The notes: generated by a model from the sequence alone, not told the origin. Shown: positions 47,005-55,001, numbered from the stretch's first letter. The stretch: DNA of 64,000 bases from Providencia rettgeri (GCF_041075285.1 NZ_CP163512.1:124001-188000); one strand, 5' to 3'. Translations and numbers: made by a program.

Positions 47005-47687
47005 GTTGTTGTTGAGAATAATGCATTAACTAATGAAGATGCCAAGCCTGGTTGGGGCTTACCAATGACACCGGGCGATAAAATCAAGGCCGAAGCTGAC
47101 CAAAAGATCGCAAAAGAACTTGAAAATAGTTTAGGCAGTATATTTGATTGTTCTTTTGGAATGAGTTGCTCAAATGATATTGATCAGGTAGGTAAAGATC
47201 CGAATGTTGCAAAAAAGCTAACTGCGGAAGAAAAAGAAGCCCTTGGTATTTCTGGCGGTGGTACCGCTGGTACACCTAACGGTTTTGAGCCAGATGATGA
47301 AAAATTTAAACAACAAGAAATTCAAACTACACATAGAAAAAATGAAATTAAGGAACTATTTGAATACGATAATAGTAGATCTGGTATTCAAATTGGAAAT
47401 AGGACTTTAATTGAAATGCCAAATAAAGGTAATGCAAAAATTTTTAGTGGGGCGTCAGAAGCAGAAATCAAACAGTATTTTATTGAATTAACAGGTAATA
47501 AGTCACTACCAGAAGCAAGGGTCGTACCTGGTAAAGGAAATATTTATACAGTTAAAACCCCAAATGGAAGTTTTAACTTGCGTGATTTTTTAACTCAACA
47601 AGTGAAACAGGAAAAGCTTGGACAATTGATATTCCAAGAGGTATAGCCAAGGATGCTGCACCAGTAGAAATAAAATTTTTGAAGTGA
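47005..47687 (+). pseudogene. Orphan module 3: CdiA-CT toxin, frameshifted near the end
   Basis: Starts VVVENNALTNEDAKPGWGLP right after TGA. The frame is open through a linker (GGGTAGTPNGFEPDDEKF) and a toxin domain with QIGNRTLIEMPNKGNAKIFS, ARVVPGKGNIYTVKTPNGSF and NLRDF. A single T is lost in the run at 47586-47591; in the restored frame the protein would finish TSETGKAWTIDIPRGIAKDA and EIKFLK. This terminal pattern is common in polymorphic toxins, but I cannot name the activity. The last 33 residues are lost from the encoded product. Confidence 0.65.
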
Positions 47688-47694
47688 GCCAAAA

Positions 47695-48057
47695 ATGAAC
47701 AAAATTTTACATTTTAAGGAAATTGTTGATGACTCAAGAGGGTTGTGGTTGTCAGGGCTTTTTGGTGCTGTTGTTGGTTGGAATCCAAATAACTCTTTTT
47801 ATGAAAATAAAAATATATTCTTTTCTATAATTGAAGAATTGTTGGATAAGCAGACAATTAAATTTTGTTCCCCTGAAGATCCATTAGGGAAAGTTATTCC
47901 ATATTGGGATACGGACAATAAGAACATTGTTAATTTTCTTAAGCAACATTGGCCTACTAGCGCTAATACTGAAGAAGATGATGATCTAAACTTTTATTTT
48001 TATGACATGCCTGCTGTACTATGGAAGACTGATTCAGGGAAATATGTAGGTTCATAG
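47695..48057 (+). CDS. Immunity protein 3, DUF596-like
   Basis: 120 residues, starting eight bases after the restored toxin end. FSIIEELLDKQTIKFCSPED, QHWPTSANTEEDDDLNFYFY and DMPAVLWKTDSGK resemble DUF596 proteins that accompany MafB/CDI-type toxins. Soluble and acidic; intact. Confidence 0.55.
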   Translation: MNKILHFKEIVDDSRGLWLSGLFGAVVGWNPNNSFYENKNIFFSIIEELLDKQTIKFCSPEDPLGKVIPYWDTDNKNIVNFLKQHWPTSANTEEDDDLNFYFYDMPAVLWKTDSGKYVGS

Positions 48058-48090
48058 TTTTTATTATTTGTTGAAACTAATAATGAAAAA

Positions 48091-48117
48091 GAGCTCCCCG
48101 CCCCACGCAGGGAGCTC
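48091..48117 (+). terminator. Terminator after immunity 3
   Basis: GAGCTCCC pairs with GGGAGCTC, flanked by AAAAA upstream and CTT downstream, about 33 bases after the immunity stop. Confidence 0.6.
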
Positions 48118-48127
48118 CTTGGCAGCT

Positions 48128-48322
48128 TTACTCCCCCTCAGCCAACCGGATGATCAACTGCCCGGCTTGGTGAGTGAGGGTGTAGTGACTGCCCACCTCA
48201 AACCCTAACTCTTGCAGCCACTTACCGCTAATGGTCAGCTGTGGGCTGGGGTTGGGTTTTCCTCGGTTCGGCAAGTAACTCACTGAGTATCGTCTGGTTT
48301 TTTGGGCTTCTTCTTTAGCGGC
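48128..48322 (-). pseudogene. symE-like remnant 3, longest open copy
   Basis: This copy reads without interruption on the minus strand for 64 codons: EEAQKTRRYSVSYLPNRGK, LTISGKWLQELGFEVGSHYT then LTHQAGQLIIRLAEGE and TAA. It is the complete SymE core domain, but a TAA precedes it and there is no ATG, so only an internal GTG could start it. It serves as the reference for the other copies. In E. coli SymE is an SOS-regulated RNA-cleaving toxin; any activity here is doubtful. Confidence 0.65.
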
Positions 48323-48470
48323 TTATGTCTGAGTTTTTATATTTAAAGGCAAAAACACACGTCGGGGGTGTTCGAGTCCAAACATGAAAATGCTCTTTAA
48401 AGAACTTCATTTAACCAACTGAATATACAAACAAAAATGTGTTTCACCTGCCCATTTTGCAATGAAATGA

Positions 48471-49639
48471 GTTGTTGTTGAGAATAACTATCTGACGGGA
48501 GCTGATAAACGAGAAGCAGATGAAAAATATGCTCGTTGTAACGGTGATAAAGATTGCCAATTAAAAGTTGTACGTGAAACTAATGAACTGAGTCAACGTA
48601 AAGATGATGAGTTATTAGCATATAAACAACAGCTAGTTAGAGAAATGGGTAAAGAAATGGAAGCGGCAGTGATCGCTTGCCAAGGTGATATGGAATGCCA
48701 ACGCCAAGAATACGCAACGATAAAAACAGATTATGATAACCGCTATAGAGAACATATGAAAATAGTCACAGAAAATACATCTTTGGGGGATTTGGATTAT
48801 CAATATTATCCAGATAACACACGAGTTGAGAGTGTTATTGATGGAGTTGTGAATACAGGCCCAGAAAAAGCAGTAGATCTTGCTAAAAATGTGACTAACT
48901 ATGTAACTAATCATTCTGCTAGTGAAATGCTTGGTGATACCCTCCAAGTTGGTAAAATAGTTATTGGTATTCCTCAGGAGTGGTTGAGTCAAGATATTCC
49001 CGCTCAGTCATTAGAGAAAGCTTTATTTTCCTTAGGTGTATCAACAGGACATGAAATTGGTGAAGCTACCTTTTACAACATGGTTGGTACATCAGTAGTT
49101 TCTGTTGGCGGGAAAGCTCTTCAGTGGAGCAATGGCAAATGGATCCCTGTAAAAATAGGAAATCTGGAACCAGGAAACCCTTTAAGCACAAGTATAGTAA
49201 GAAATGGTGATAGATTAGTCCTTAATCAGGGTAACTTACCTACATGCGGCCTAATTCGTGTGCAATGGTTATGAATACTTCAGGGCTGAATTATGATCTT
49301 GGAAAGTTAATTACTGATGCTAAAGTTACTCCTCAAGGAGCTAGAATGAACAATTTAGCTTCAGCAATGAGAAACCAAGAACTTGCCGATGCTCGCTTTA
49401 TATCTAGAGTATCTGTTGAGGATCTTGCTGCTGCAACATCAAAAGGAAATCCAGCAATTGTTGCAATGAAGCTTAATAGAGGTGGTCATGCGGTAGTTGT
49501 TGATGGGATTACAGTCAGGAACGGTCAAACTGTTGTTGCAATACGGGATCCTGCATTAGGAAGACAATATTTTACCCCTATTGATGAATTTAAAAATAAA
49601 TATATGGGACAGGCAATAATCACGTCACCAAAAAAATAA
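48471..49639 (+). pseudogene. Orphan module 4: C39-like cysteine peptidase toxin, frameshifted at the catalytic Cys
   Basis: Starts VVVENNYLTGADKREADEKY after TGA and is open to 49274. The linker has paired cysteines (ARCNGDKDCQ, ACQGDMECQ). At GNLPTCG the frame breaks: one C is missing around 49248-49251. Restoring it gives TCGPNSCAMVMNTSG, the nucleophile cysteine region of a peptidase C39/papain-like fold, followed in the second frame by GGHAVVVDGITV (histidine) and IRDPALGRQY (aspartate) up to 49639. The catalytic triad is thus split between two frames. Expected activity: protein cleavage in the target cell. Confidence 0.75.
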
Positions 49640-49651
49640 TAAGGAGAATAT

Positions 49652-50005
49652 ATGAATAGCAAGTGGGATTTATTTTCCTTGCAGGGAAATGTGATTAGGG
49701 AACTAAGCGGCTTTTTGTTTATTACAATGGTTGATGGCTCACTTAAAGGATTTATAGCGGATTCAGATAACATAAATAGTACAGATAAATGTACTAAGAT
49801 AATTTTATCAGAAAGTAATATTAAAAAAATTTTTGAGCAAGATGAAACATTTGGAAGTTTAGTTGGCAGCAAATACTTTTATTTTGTTATGCCCATCATA
49901 TTGAAAGATGTTGTTGTATGCCAAGAAAATCATGAGTTTATATTGATTAAAAGTAGTGTTTTAATATTATTCGAAGATGATATAAAACAAGAAATATTTA
50001 TTTGA
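49652..50005 (+). CDS. Immunity protein 4 (family not recognised)
   Basis: 117 residues after an AAGGAG site, 12 bases from the toxin end. It begins MNSKWDLFSLQGNVIRELSG and contains YFYFVMPIILKDVVVCQENH. No membrane helix or signal peptide is obvious. It is called an immunity protein only from its place after the peptidase toxin. Intact. Confidence 0.55.
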   Translation: MNSKWDLFSLQGNVIRELSGFLFITMVDGSLKGFIADSDNINSTDKCTKIILSESNIKKIFEQDETFGSLVGSKYFYFVMPIILKDVVVCQENHEFILIKSSVLILFEDDIKQEIFI

Positions 50006-50030
50006 TAATAAATCAGTGTCTCTAAAAATA

Positions 50031-50058
50031 GAGATCCCCAGTCCCACACTGGGATCTC
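50031..50058 (+). terminator. Terminator after immunity 4
   Basis: GAGATCCC(C)AGT pairs with ACTGGGATCTC, one bulged base, about 25 bases after the stop. Confidence 0.65.
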
Positions 50059-50068
50059 CTTAGCCGCT

Positions 50069-50270
50069 CTACTCCCCCTCAGCCAGCCGGATAATCAGCA
50101 GTCCGGCTTAGCGGGTGAGAGTAACATTGCTACCCACCGTAAAACCTAACTCACTCAACCATTTGCCGCTGAATGTCAGTTGCTGGTTGGGGTTACCACG
50201 GTTGGGGGGCGTAATCTACTGTATAGTGTCTGGTTTTATCTCTCTCTAAGCTCAAAAACGCACATAGGGA
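50069..50270 (-). pseudogene. symE-like remnant 4 (intermodule)
   Basis: Minus-strand HYTVDYAPQPW ends at a stop, the tail LTFSGKWLSELGFTVGSNVT is in another frame, and a TAA interrupts before AGLLIIRLAEGE. It is more diverged than copies 1-3. It has no start codon. The rest of 50006-50371 is leader sequence. Confidence 0.6.
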
Positions 50271-50371
50271 ATTTTGAGTCCAAATGCCAAAACGCACTGG
50301 GAAAAACGAGTTGTAAGTGACTAAGAAAACTAGAAAAAGTGATTTTATTGGGCTGGGTCGCAATGGAATGA

Positions 50372-51256
50372 GTTGTTGTTGAGAATAACTCAATGGCACT
50401 TGGTGGAAACCTTGGGTTCTTATTTGCTGATATCCCAGATTGTGATGCGAGCTGTAAAGTAGACATAACTAAAGGCATTAATAATGGTAATTTAGTTATG
50501 TCTGGAGCATCGATGGGTGTCATTGCAGCTGGCTACTCATTAGTTATAGCACCAGAAATGATAGCAACTGTTCGAGCTGCTTTAACTGGCTGTAAAGCAG
50601 CACCTGTAATATGCTTAAATGAAGTGGGTATATTTACAGCAGAGGTAGTAACACCGGGAGGAACTGGTGCCGGCGGTGCATTGATTATCGGTAAAACAGC
50701 ACAAGAAGTCTCGACAGTTAAACAAGTAATACAGTCAGAAGCCAAGGCTGGTAAGATTAACTTGAATCAGTTGACGAGTGCGGAGTCAACAGTAATAAAC
50801 TCAGGTAAAGATATCCTTAAGTTGCCTAATGGAAAACAAGGGACAGTCATACAGAATGCATTAGAACCTCATGAATACCAGCAAGCATTAGATATTGTTA
50901 AATATAAGGGTGGTAATTTTAAAGGAGTTGAAAAAGAAAATTTCCAAGGAATAGATGGATAGCTAGATGGTGTTCCGGTCCAATTAAAATTAGTAGAAGG
51001 GCAGAGCATCAACGCTGTTAGGCGCAATATTGTGAGTGGTGCCAAAGATATGCAAAAAGCTGGCTATCAAGGGGATCTATATGTGGATGCATCTAAAACA
51101 GGTGTAAGCATGAAAGAAATGATTGACCACTTTAAATCTGGCTCTCCAGTTAGCAATATCACAAAAGAAGGCACGGTAAATAATATTTACATTAAAACCC
51201 AAGATGGCTGGCTTAATGTTACAAGTGGCTCAATTAGTACCAATGGAGGAAAATAA
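50372..51256 (+). pseudogene. Orphan module 5: toxin tip with in-frame TAG
   Basis: Starts VVVENNSMALGGNLGFLFAD after TGA. The frame is open to a TAG at 50960-50962 and continues in the same frame to TAA at 51254-51256. The stop falls inside GIDG-stop-LDGVPVQLKLVEG, probably once a tryptophan codon. The first part has two long hydrophobic segments (MSGASMGVIAAGYSLVIAP, GAGGALIIG), as CDI entry domains do. The tip with HEYQQALDIVKYKGGNFKGV and QLKLVEGQSINAVRRNIVSG could be a PD-(D/E)XK-like nuclease; unproven. Confidence 0.65.
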
Positions 51257-51705
51257 TGTCTAACGAAATTTTATTTCCAATTAAAAAGCTTCCTCAATTT
51301 GAAGGTATCCTCAATAGTATCGTCGATGGGTTTAATGACTTTTCTTTGTCTACAAAACAATTAACTATAGGTATATCAGCTAAAAAAGGACTAAATTTAC
51401 TTGATAAGTTTATCTATATACACGACCACCAATATGATTATTTTTGTTGGATAAGTTTTAACTTTATTGAAGAAAATCTACGTGATATAGATGATATAGA
51501 GTACCCATATATGGTAAGTGTCTCCACAAGAGGTGAGAGCAACTTAAAGTTTTCAGTTTTAATTTTATATATAATATCTAGCTCATTGAATTCAAGAGTA
51601 ATTTATGATGATGCTTATTTAATCCAAGCTAAAGAGCCTTATCCATCTTCTGAATTAAAACCATTTGTTGAGCGTTACATTCAAGATCTTTACTCTATTA
51701 ATTAA
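51256..51705 (+). CDS. Immunity protein 5 (family not recognised)
   Basis: 149 residues starting in the toxin's TAA (TAATG). It begins MSNEILFPIKKLPQFEGILN and includes DYFCWISFNFIEENLRDIDD. Soluble, acidic, intact. Called an immunity protein from position and coupling. Confidence 0.55.
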   Translation: MSNEILFPIKKLPQFEGILNSIVDGFNDFSLSTKQLTIGISAKKGLNLLDKFIYIHDHQYDYFCWISFNFIEENLRDIDDIEYPYMVSVSTRGESNLKFSVLILYIISSSLNSRVIYDDAYLIQAKEPYPSSELKPFVERYIQDLYSIN

Positions 51706-51708
51706 TGA

Positions 51709-51737
51709 GACGATCCCAGTTCTCTGCTGGGATCGTC
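51709..51737 (+). terminator. Terminator after immunity 5
   Basis: GACGATCCCAG pairs perfectly with CTGGGATCGTC, ending CTT, within 10 bases of the stop. Confidence 0.7.
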
Positions 51738-51747
51738 CTTAAATATT

Positions 51748-51803
51748 TTACTCGTTCTCAACCAGCTGGATAATCAACTGTCCGGCTTGGCGAGTGAGGG
51801 TTG
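51748..51803 (-). pseudogene. symE-like remnant 5 (tail only)
   Basis: Only the last 18 or so codons remain (minus strand LTRQAGQLIIQLVEN then TAA). It breaks at about 51803 and is followed by unrelated sequence leading into a toxin fragment, so a deletion has removed the leader and the VENN part of module 6. Confidence 0.5.
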
Positions 51804-51834
51804 TGTCCACTCCCCACTAGTTGAGATACATTAG

Positions 51835-51993
51835 ATTAGCCAAATTCAATATCATTCTAGAAGAGGCAGGAATGTTGGTAGTTATTATAAAGTCTCCACG
51901 ACAGCACAAAGTGCAATAAAATTTGTAGAACTAAACACATATAAGCCGACGCAAGGTGAAAAAACTACAAAAATTAATAAAACTAAAGAGTAG
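51835..51993 (+). pseudogene. Orphan module 6: last 52 codons of a toxin
   Basis: The open frame reads ISQIQYHSRRGRNVGSYYKV then STTAQSAIKFVELNTYKPTQ and ends KINKTKE, stop at 51991-51993, six bases before the next ATG. There is no VENN, start or entry domain. It is a toxin tip in the immunity-proximal position. Confidence 0.5.
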
Positions 51994-51998
51994 ATATT

Positions 51999-52355
51999 AT
52001 GGAAAAATTTGAATGGATAGCTCGTGCTTTTATGCAGTCAAGTGACACCCAAATAAGTTTATTTCCTGATTGTGTAAATGTGGCAGATCAACTTGCCACA
52101 GAGTGGGAAATAGCATTAGATGACATAAGTTATGAGTTGTTATCTATTGAACAAAGCTTTGCGATTAAAGAGTTTGATGATTATATGTTATCAATCAGTG
52201 GTCCATATAATGTGCGATTTTGGAATAATGAAGCGCTTTCATTAAGTACAGAATGGGAAAAAATGAGAGCACTAGCTAGAAAGGTTGTAGTTAGCATTGG
52301 ATGGTCCGAAACTCCGCCTCCAAAAGATAATTCAATATATATAAATCATAACTAA
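51999..52355 (+). CDS. Immunity protein 6 (family not recognised)
   Basis: 118 residues beginning MEKFEWIARAFMQSSDTQIS, acidic, no membrane helix. It follows a toxin-tip fragment, so an orphan immunity role is inferred. Intact. Confidence 0.5.
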   Translation: MEKFEWIARAFMQSSDTQISLFPDCVNVADQLATEWEIALDDISYELLSIEQSFAIKEFDDYMLSISGPYNVRFWNNEALSLSTEWEKMRALARKVVVSIGWSETPPPKDNSIYINHN

Positions 52356-52406
52356 TAAGTGCTCTTAATCGAATTCCACTATCATACTCGGATCCTATTA
52401 ACTACC

Positions 52407-52555
52407 TCACTCCTCTGCCAACCGGATAATCAACCGTCCGGTTAGCGGGTGAGGGTATAGTGACTTTCGACCTCAAATTTTAAATTCTTCAACCAGCTAT
52501 TATTTATAGTTAGCTGCGGCTGGGAGGTGATACCTCGGGTTGATAAGCAATTAAA
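52407..52555 (-). pseudogene. symE-like remnant 6 (badly decayed)
   Basis: Traces of the minus-strand tail (RLAEE, RTVDYPVG-like) and of the KWLKNLKFEVESHYTL segment remain, with internal gaps; the N-terminal half is lost. The 52356-52604 gap contains only this and a mutated leader ending GAACGAGTTGTTGTTAGAAT, where the VENN codons themselves are damaged. Confidence 0.45.
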
Positions 52556-52604
52556 TGAAGATATTGGTAATAAGTGGTTCATCTATCCATTTTGTAATTG
52601 AACG

Positions 52605-52837
52605 AGTTGTTGTTAGAATTGATATAATAGCTAAGGATAAGAATGGAACTATTAAGTGTCTTGATTACAAGAGATCTTAAAATTGCTTATTCATTAAAAA
52701 TCAAGAAAACGGCTTCTCTGAACTTAAAGCTGAAGGTAGAACTATTGTCGGGAAAGGAATATCTAGGTTTGAGGGGAAATACTAAGATACCTCCAACAGT
52801 AGTTGAAGTTGTTAGGCCAAAAGTAACTGATAATTAA
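52605..52837 (+). pseudogene. Orphan module 7: shredded toxin tip
   Basis: Pieces in three frames read DIIAKDKNGTIKCLDYKRS, NQENGFSELKAEGRTIVGKG with ISRFEGKY, and KIPPTVVEVVRPKVTDN before the stop at 52837. Joined, they look like the C-terminal end of a nuclease-type toxin, but with at least two frameshifts and a stop. The degraded VENN precedes it at about 52606. Confidence 0.5.
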
Positions 52838-52846
52838 GGATGTTAT

Positions 52847-53191
52847 ATGTCAATAGAAGATTTAAATAAAATTGATTTAATTACTGTTACTTGTGATGAC
52901 GTAGAGCCTCCTCAAGCGATATTAGTGATTACAGATCATTTACAATGGTCAGAGTGTACTAATGAGCATCTATATAAATTGCAAGAAAAAATTAATAAAT
53001 ATATAGATTTTGTTGAGAGCGGAGAAATGTTAGAAAAATATCCTGATACATTTTATAAGGATATTGTGTTTAAAATTTTCTTTAAGTATAAAATTCCTTA
53101 TGAGTGTATTGAGTTTATAAAGCGCGTTAGTGAAATATTATTACCTATAAAAATTCAACTGACGTATGAAGAAAAAAATATTATTGATTGA
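52847..53191 (+). CDS. Immunity protein 7, DUF6572-like
   Basis: 114 residues: MSIEDLNKIDLITVTCDD, VITDHLQWSECTNEHLYKLQ, EKINKYIDFVESGEMLEKYP. The pattern (DHL.W..E..LQEK.N.Y..F.ESGE) resembles DUF6572 immunity-type proteins. A paralogue follows at 53381. Intact. Confidence 0.6.
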   Translation: MSIEDLNKIDLITVTCDDVEPPQAILVITDHLQWSECTNEHLYKLQEKINKYIDFVESGEMLEKYPDTFYKDIVFKIFFKYKIPYECIEFIKRVSEILLPIKIQLTYEEKNIID

Positions 53192-53194
53192 ACA

Positions 53195-53380
53195 CTTCAT
53201 ATCATTTTGAAATGATGTAAATACCAGTCTAAACAGGGAGCTTTAATATCAATTTTACTCCTCAGTCAGCCGAATAATCAACTGTACGATGGGGTAAGGC
53301 GGCGCGAGCACCTATATTAAACTATAATATATTCAGGTGGTTACCGCTAAAATGCCAAACCGGGAAAATAGAGGGAATAA
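53195..53380. other. Intermodule remnant 7
   Basis: Between the two DUF6572-like genes about 40 bases (53258-53300) still match the symE-like tail on the minus strand; the remaining sequence has no VENN or toxin codons that I can find. The toxin of this module is gone. Confidence 0.4.
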
Positions 53381-53728
53381 ATGTCAATAGTAGAGACAAA
53401 TAAAGTAGATATGATTGGTATACCAAAAGATAATACAGATATTGTTCTATTAGGCATAACTGACCATCTATATTGGAATAAGGACATACTTGAACATTTA
53501 TATTTACTACAAGAAAAAATTAATAGCTATATTCGTTTTATTGAAAGTAAAGAGGTATATGAGGCTTTCCCTGAATCGAAAGGAATTAATAATTTTTTGA
53601 TAGAAATATTTTTTCTACATGAAATACCATCAGAATGCATTGAATTTCTTGAAAAAGTAAAAGGCGTACTGATTAGCATTAATACTTCATTAAGATATGA
53701 AGTAAATAGTGAATCACCCTTTGTTTAG
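53381..53728 (+). CDS. Immunity protein 8, DUF6572-like paralogue
   Basis: 115 residues with the same layout as the gene at 52847: MSIVETNKVDMIGIPKDNTD, GITDHLYWNKDILEHLYLLQ, EKINSYIRFIESKEVYEAFP and ECIEFLEKVKG. Identity between the two is visible throughout but partial, so they are old duplicates or separately acquired variants. AGAGGGAATAA precedes the ATG. No toxin remains before it. Confidence 0.6.
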   Translation: MSIVETNKVDMIGIPKDNTDIVLLGITDHLYWNKDILEHLYLLQEKINSYIRFIESKEVYEAFPESKGINNFLIEIFFLHEIPSECIEFLEKVKGVLISINTSLRYEVNSESPFV

Positions 53729-53976
53729 TTTACTTGGTTGTTTTATTCAACCACTTGTCGCTGATAACCAGTTGTGGGCTAGGGGGGGGCTCGGTTCGGT
53801 AAATAACCTACTGAAATTTTTCGCTTTTGAACACCTCTCCTTTAGCTATGAAAGTCTGAATTTCGGGTGAAACTATCGCTTTTTTACGGTGAGTTGATAT
53901 AACAACTGTACCGATTGACATTAAAAAAGATATATTAGAAACAACGACGAGTTAATCGTTTTGGGAGCAAAAACAA
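53729..53976. other. Intermodule remnant 8
   Basis: Near 53745-53830 the minus strand still carries symE-like codons (LVISDKWLNK region, PNRAPP-like). A short plus-strand tail TVPIDIKKDILETTTS ending at about 53954 may be the last codons of a lost toxin. Nothing else seen. Confidence 0.35.
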
Positions 53977-54360
53977 ATGCATATTCATTGGTTAGAAAAA
54001 ACAAAAAGCGACTTAATACATCATGGAGCTAGTGATCTTTATTATTTGGTAGAATCATTGATTAAAAAAGAAAAAATGACATATAGGCAATTTGTATATG
54101 ATGCATCATATGGTATCAGTAATGGTGAAGATGAAGGATTTAATTTTGCACTGGATAGTGATTATGATGATCCAAATGACTTTGCGTCTGTTGAGTTTTA
54201 TGTTGGGGGTATGGAAAGTACCGAGATCAGTGTGCCTACTTTTATAGAGTTAATACAATATTTATCAGATAATTATATCCTTGATAATCCGACTGATAAA
54301 ATATCAGTCGAAAAATCAATGTTAAGAATTAGACAGCGCTACAATAAGTTTTTTAAATGA
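53977..54360 (+). CDS. Orphan immunity protein 9 (family not recognised)
   Basis: 127 residues beginning MHIHWLEKTKSDLIHHGASD, strongly acidic in the middle (SNGEDEGFNFALDSDYDDPN), soluble. It is the last gene of the array, after a symE-like remnant, and has no toxin. An immunity role is inferred from context. Intact. Confidence 0.5.
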   Translation: MHIHWLEKTKSDLIHHGASDLYYLVESLIKKEKMTYRQFVYDASYGISNGEDEGFNFALDSDYDDPNDFASVEFYVGGMESTEISVPTFIELIQYLSDNYILDNPTDKISVEKSMLRIRQRYNKFFK

Positions 54361-54544
54361 ATAATTAATCTGCTTTATTTCGACTTTTAAGTGACATATT
54401 CAATCCGTGACTAAATACCATCATTGAGCGGCGACTACCAAAAACTCATTGCTAACGCATAACAGGAAAAATAGATTTATCAGCATAGAGTGCTATAGTT
54501 GATTTGAAGAATGTTATCATTTAGCGCAATTCGAGAGGCCATTT

Positions 54545-54952
54545 ATGAGTTTTTTCCAAGAAATTTTGACTAAAGTCTTCAAACCTGCAGATGTAAAAAT
54601 AGAGAATAGCGCAGATCCCGTCACAGCTATGACAGAGGCAATTAGAGCTAATATTAATATTAGCAATGATGCGATTTCAGATAATAAAATTGATGCCATG
54701 GCTGTTTTAGAGGGCTTAGCAAAAAGTTATCCGCAAAAGCTGAATTGGAAAGTATCGATTGTTGATTTATTAACTTTATTAGGTTTGGATAACAGCTTAA
54801 CTGCACGAAAAAATCTAGCAGCAGAGCTTGGTTATCAAGGCGATACAAGTGATACGGCAACGATGAACGTATGGTTAATTAAAGAAGTTATTAAACAGTT
54901 AGAGCAAGCGGGTGGTAATGTCAGCGAGCTTGTGAAGCAGCTCAAAAAATAA
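54545..54952 (+). CDS. DUF3597-family protein
   Basis: 135 residues starting MSFFQEILTKVFKP, with KIDAMAVLEGLAKSYPQKLN then WKVSIVDLLTLLGLDNSLTA and RKNLAAELGYQGD, the typical DUF3597 core. Proteins of this family are small, cytosolic and of unknown function. A GAGG site precedes the ATG and a strong hairpin follows. It marks the right border of the CDI region. Confidence 0.75.
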   Translation: MSFFQEILTKVFKPADVKIENSADPVTAMTEAIRANINISNDAISDNKIDAMAVLEGLAKSYPQKLNWKVSIVDLLTLLGLDNSLTARKNLAAELGYQGDTSDTATMNVWLIKEVIKQLEQAGGNVSELVKQLKK

Positions 54953-54957
54953 TTATT

Positions 54958-54989
54958 AGTTGTGCCGTAGAGAGCACTACGGCACAACT
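54958..54989. terminator. Terminator after the DUF3597 gene
   Basis: AGTTGTGCCGTAG pairs perfectly with CTACGGCACAACT around AGAGCA, six bases after the stop. Minus-strand reading is followed by a T-rich run, so it may work both ways. Confidence 0.7.
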
Positions 54990-55001
54990 GAAAAGAGGTA
55001 A

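Noticed and set aside
46860-47087. Minus-strand frame of 75 codons across the VENN leader, and a similar one at 50236-50523
   Set aside because: Both share an LFSTTTHSI stretch only because it is the antisense of the VENN leader; neither continues the symE-like core in frame, so they are not genes.
43711-54400. Rhs-type locus instead of CDI
   Set aside because: The large protein has FHA repeats and VENN, not YD repeats, and the orphan tips start at VENN, so this is a CDI array.
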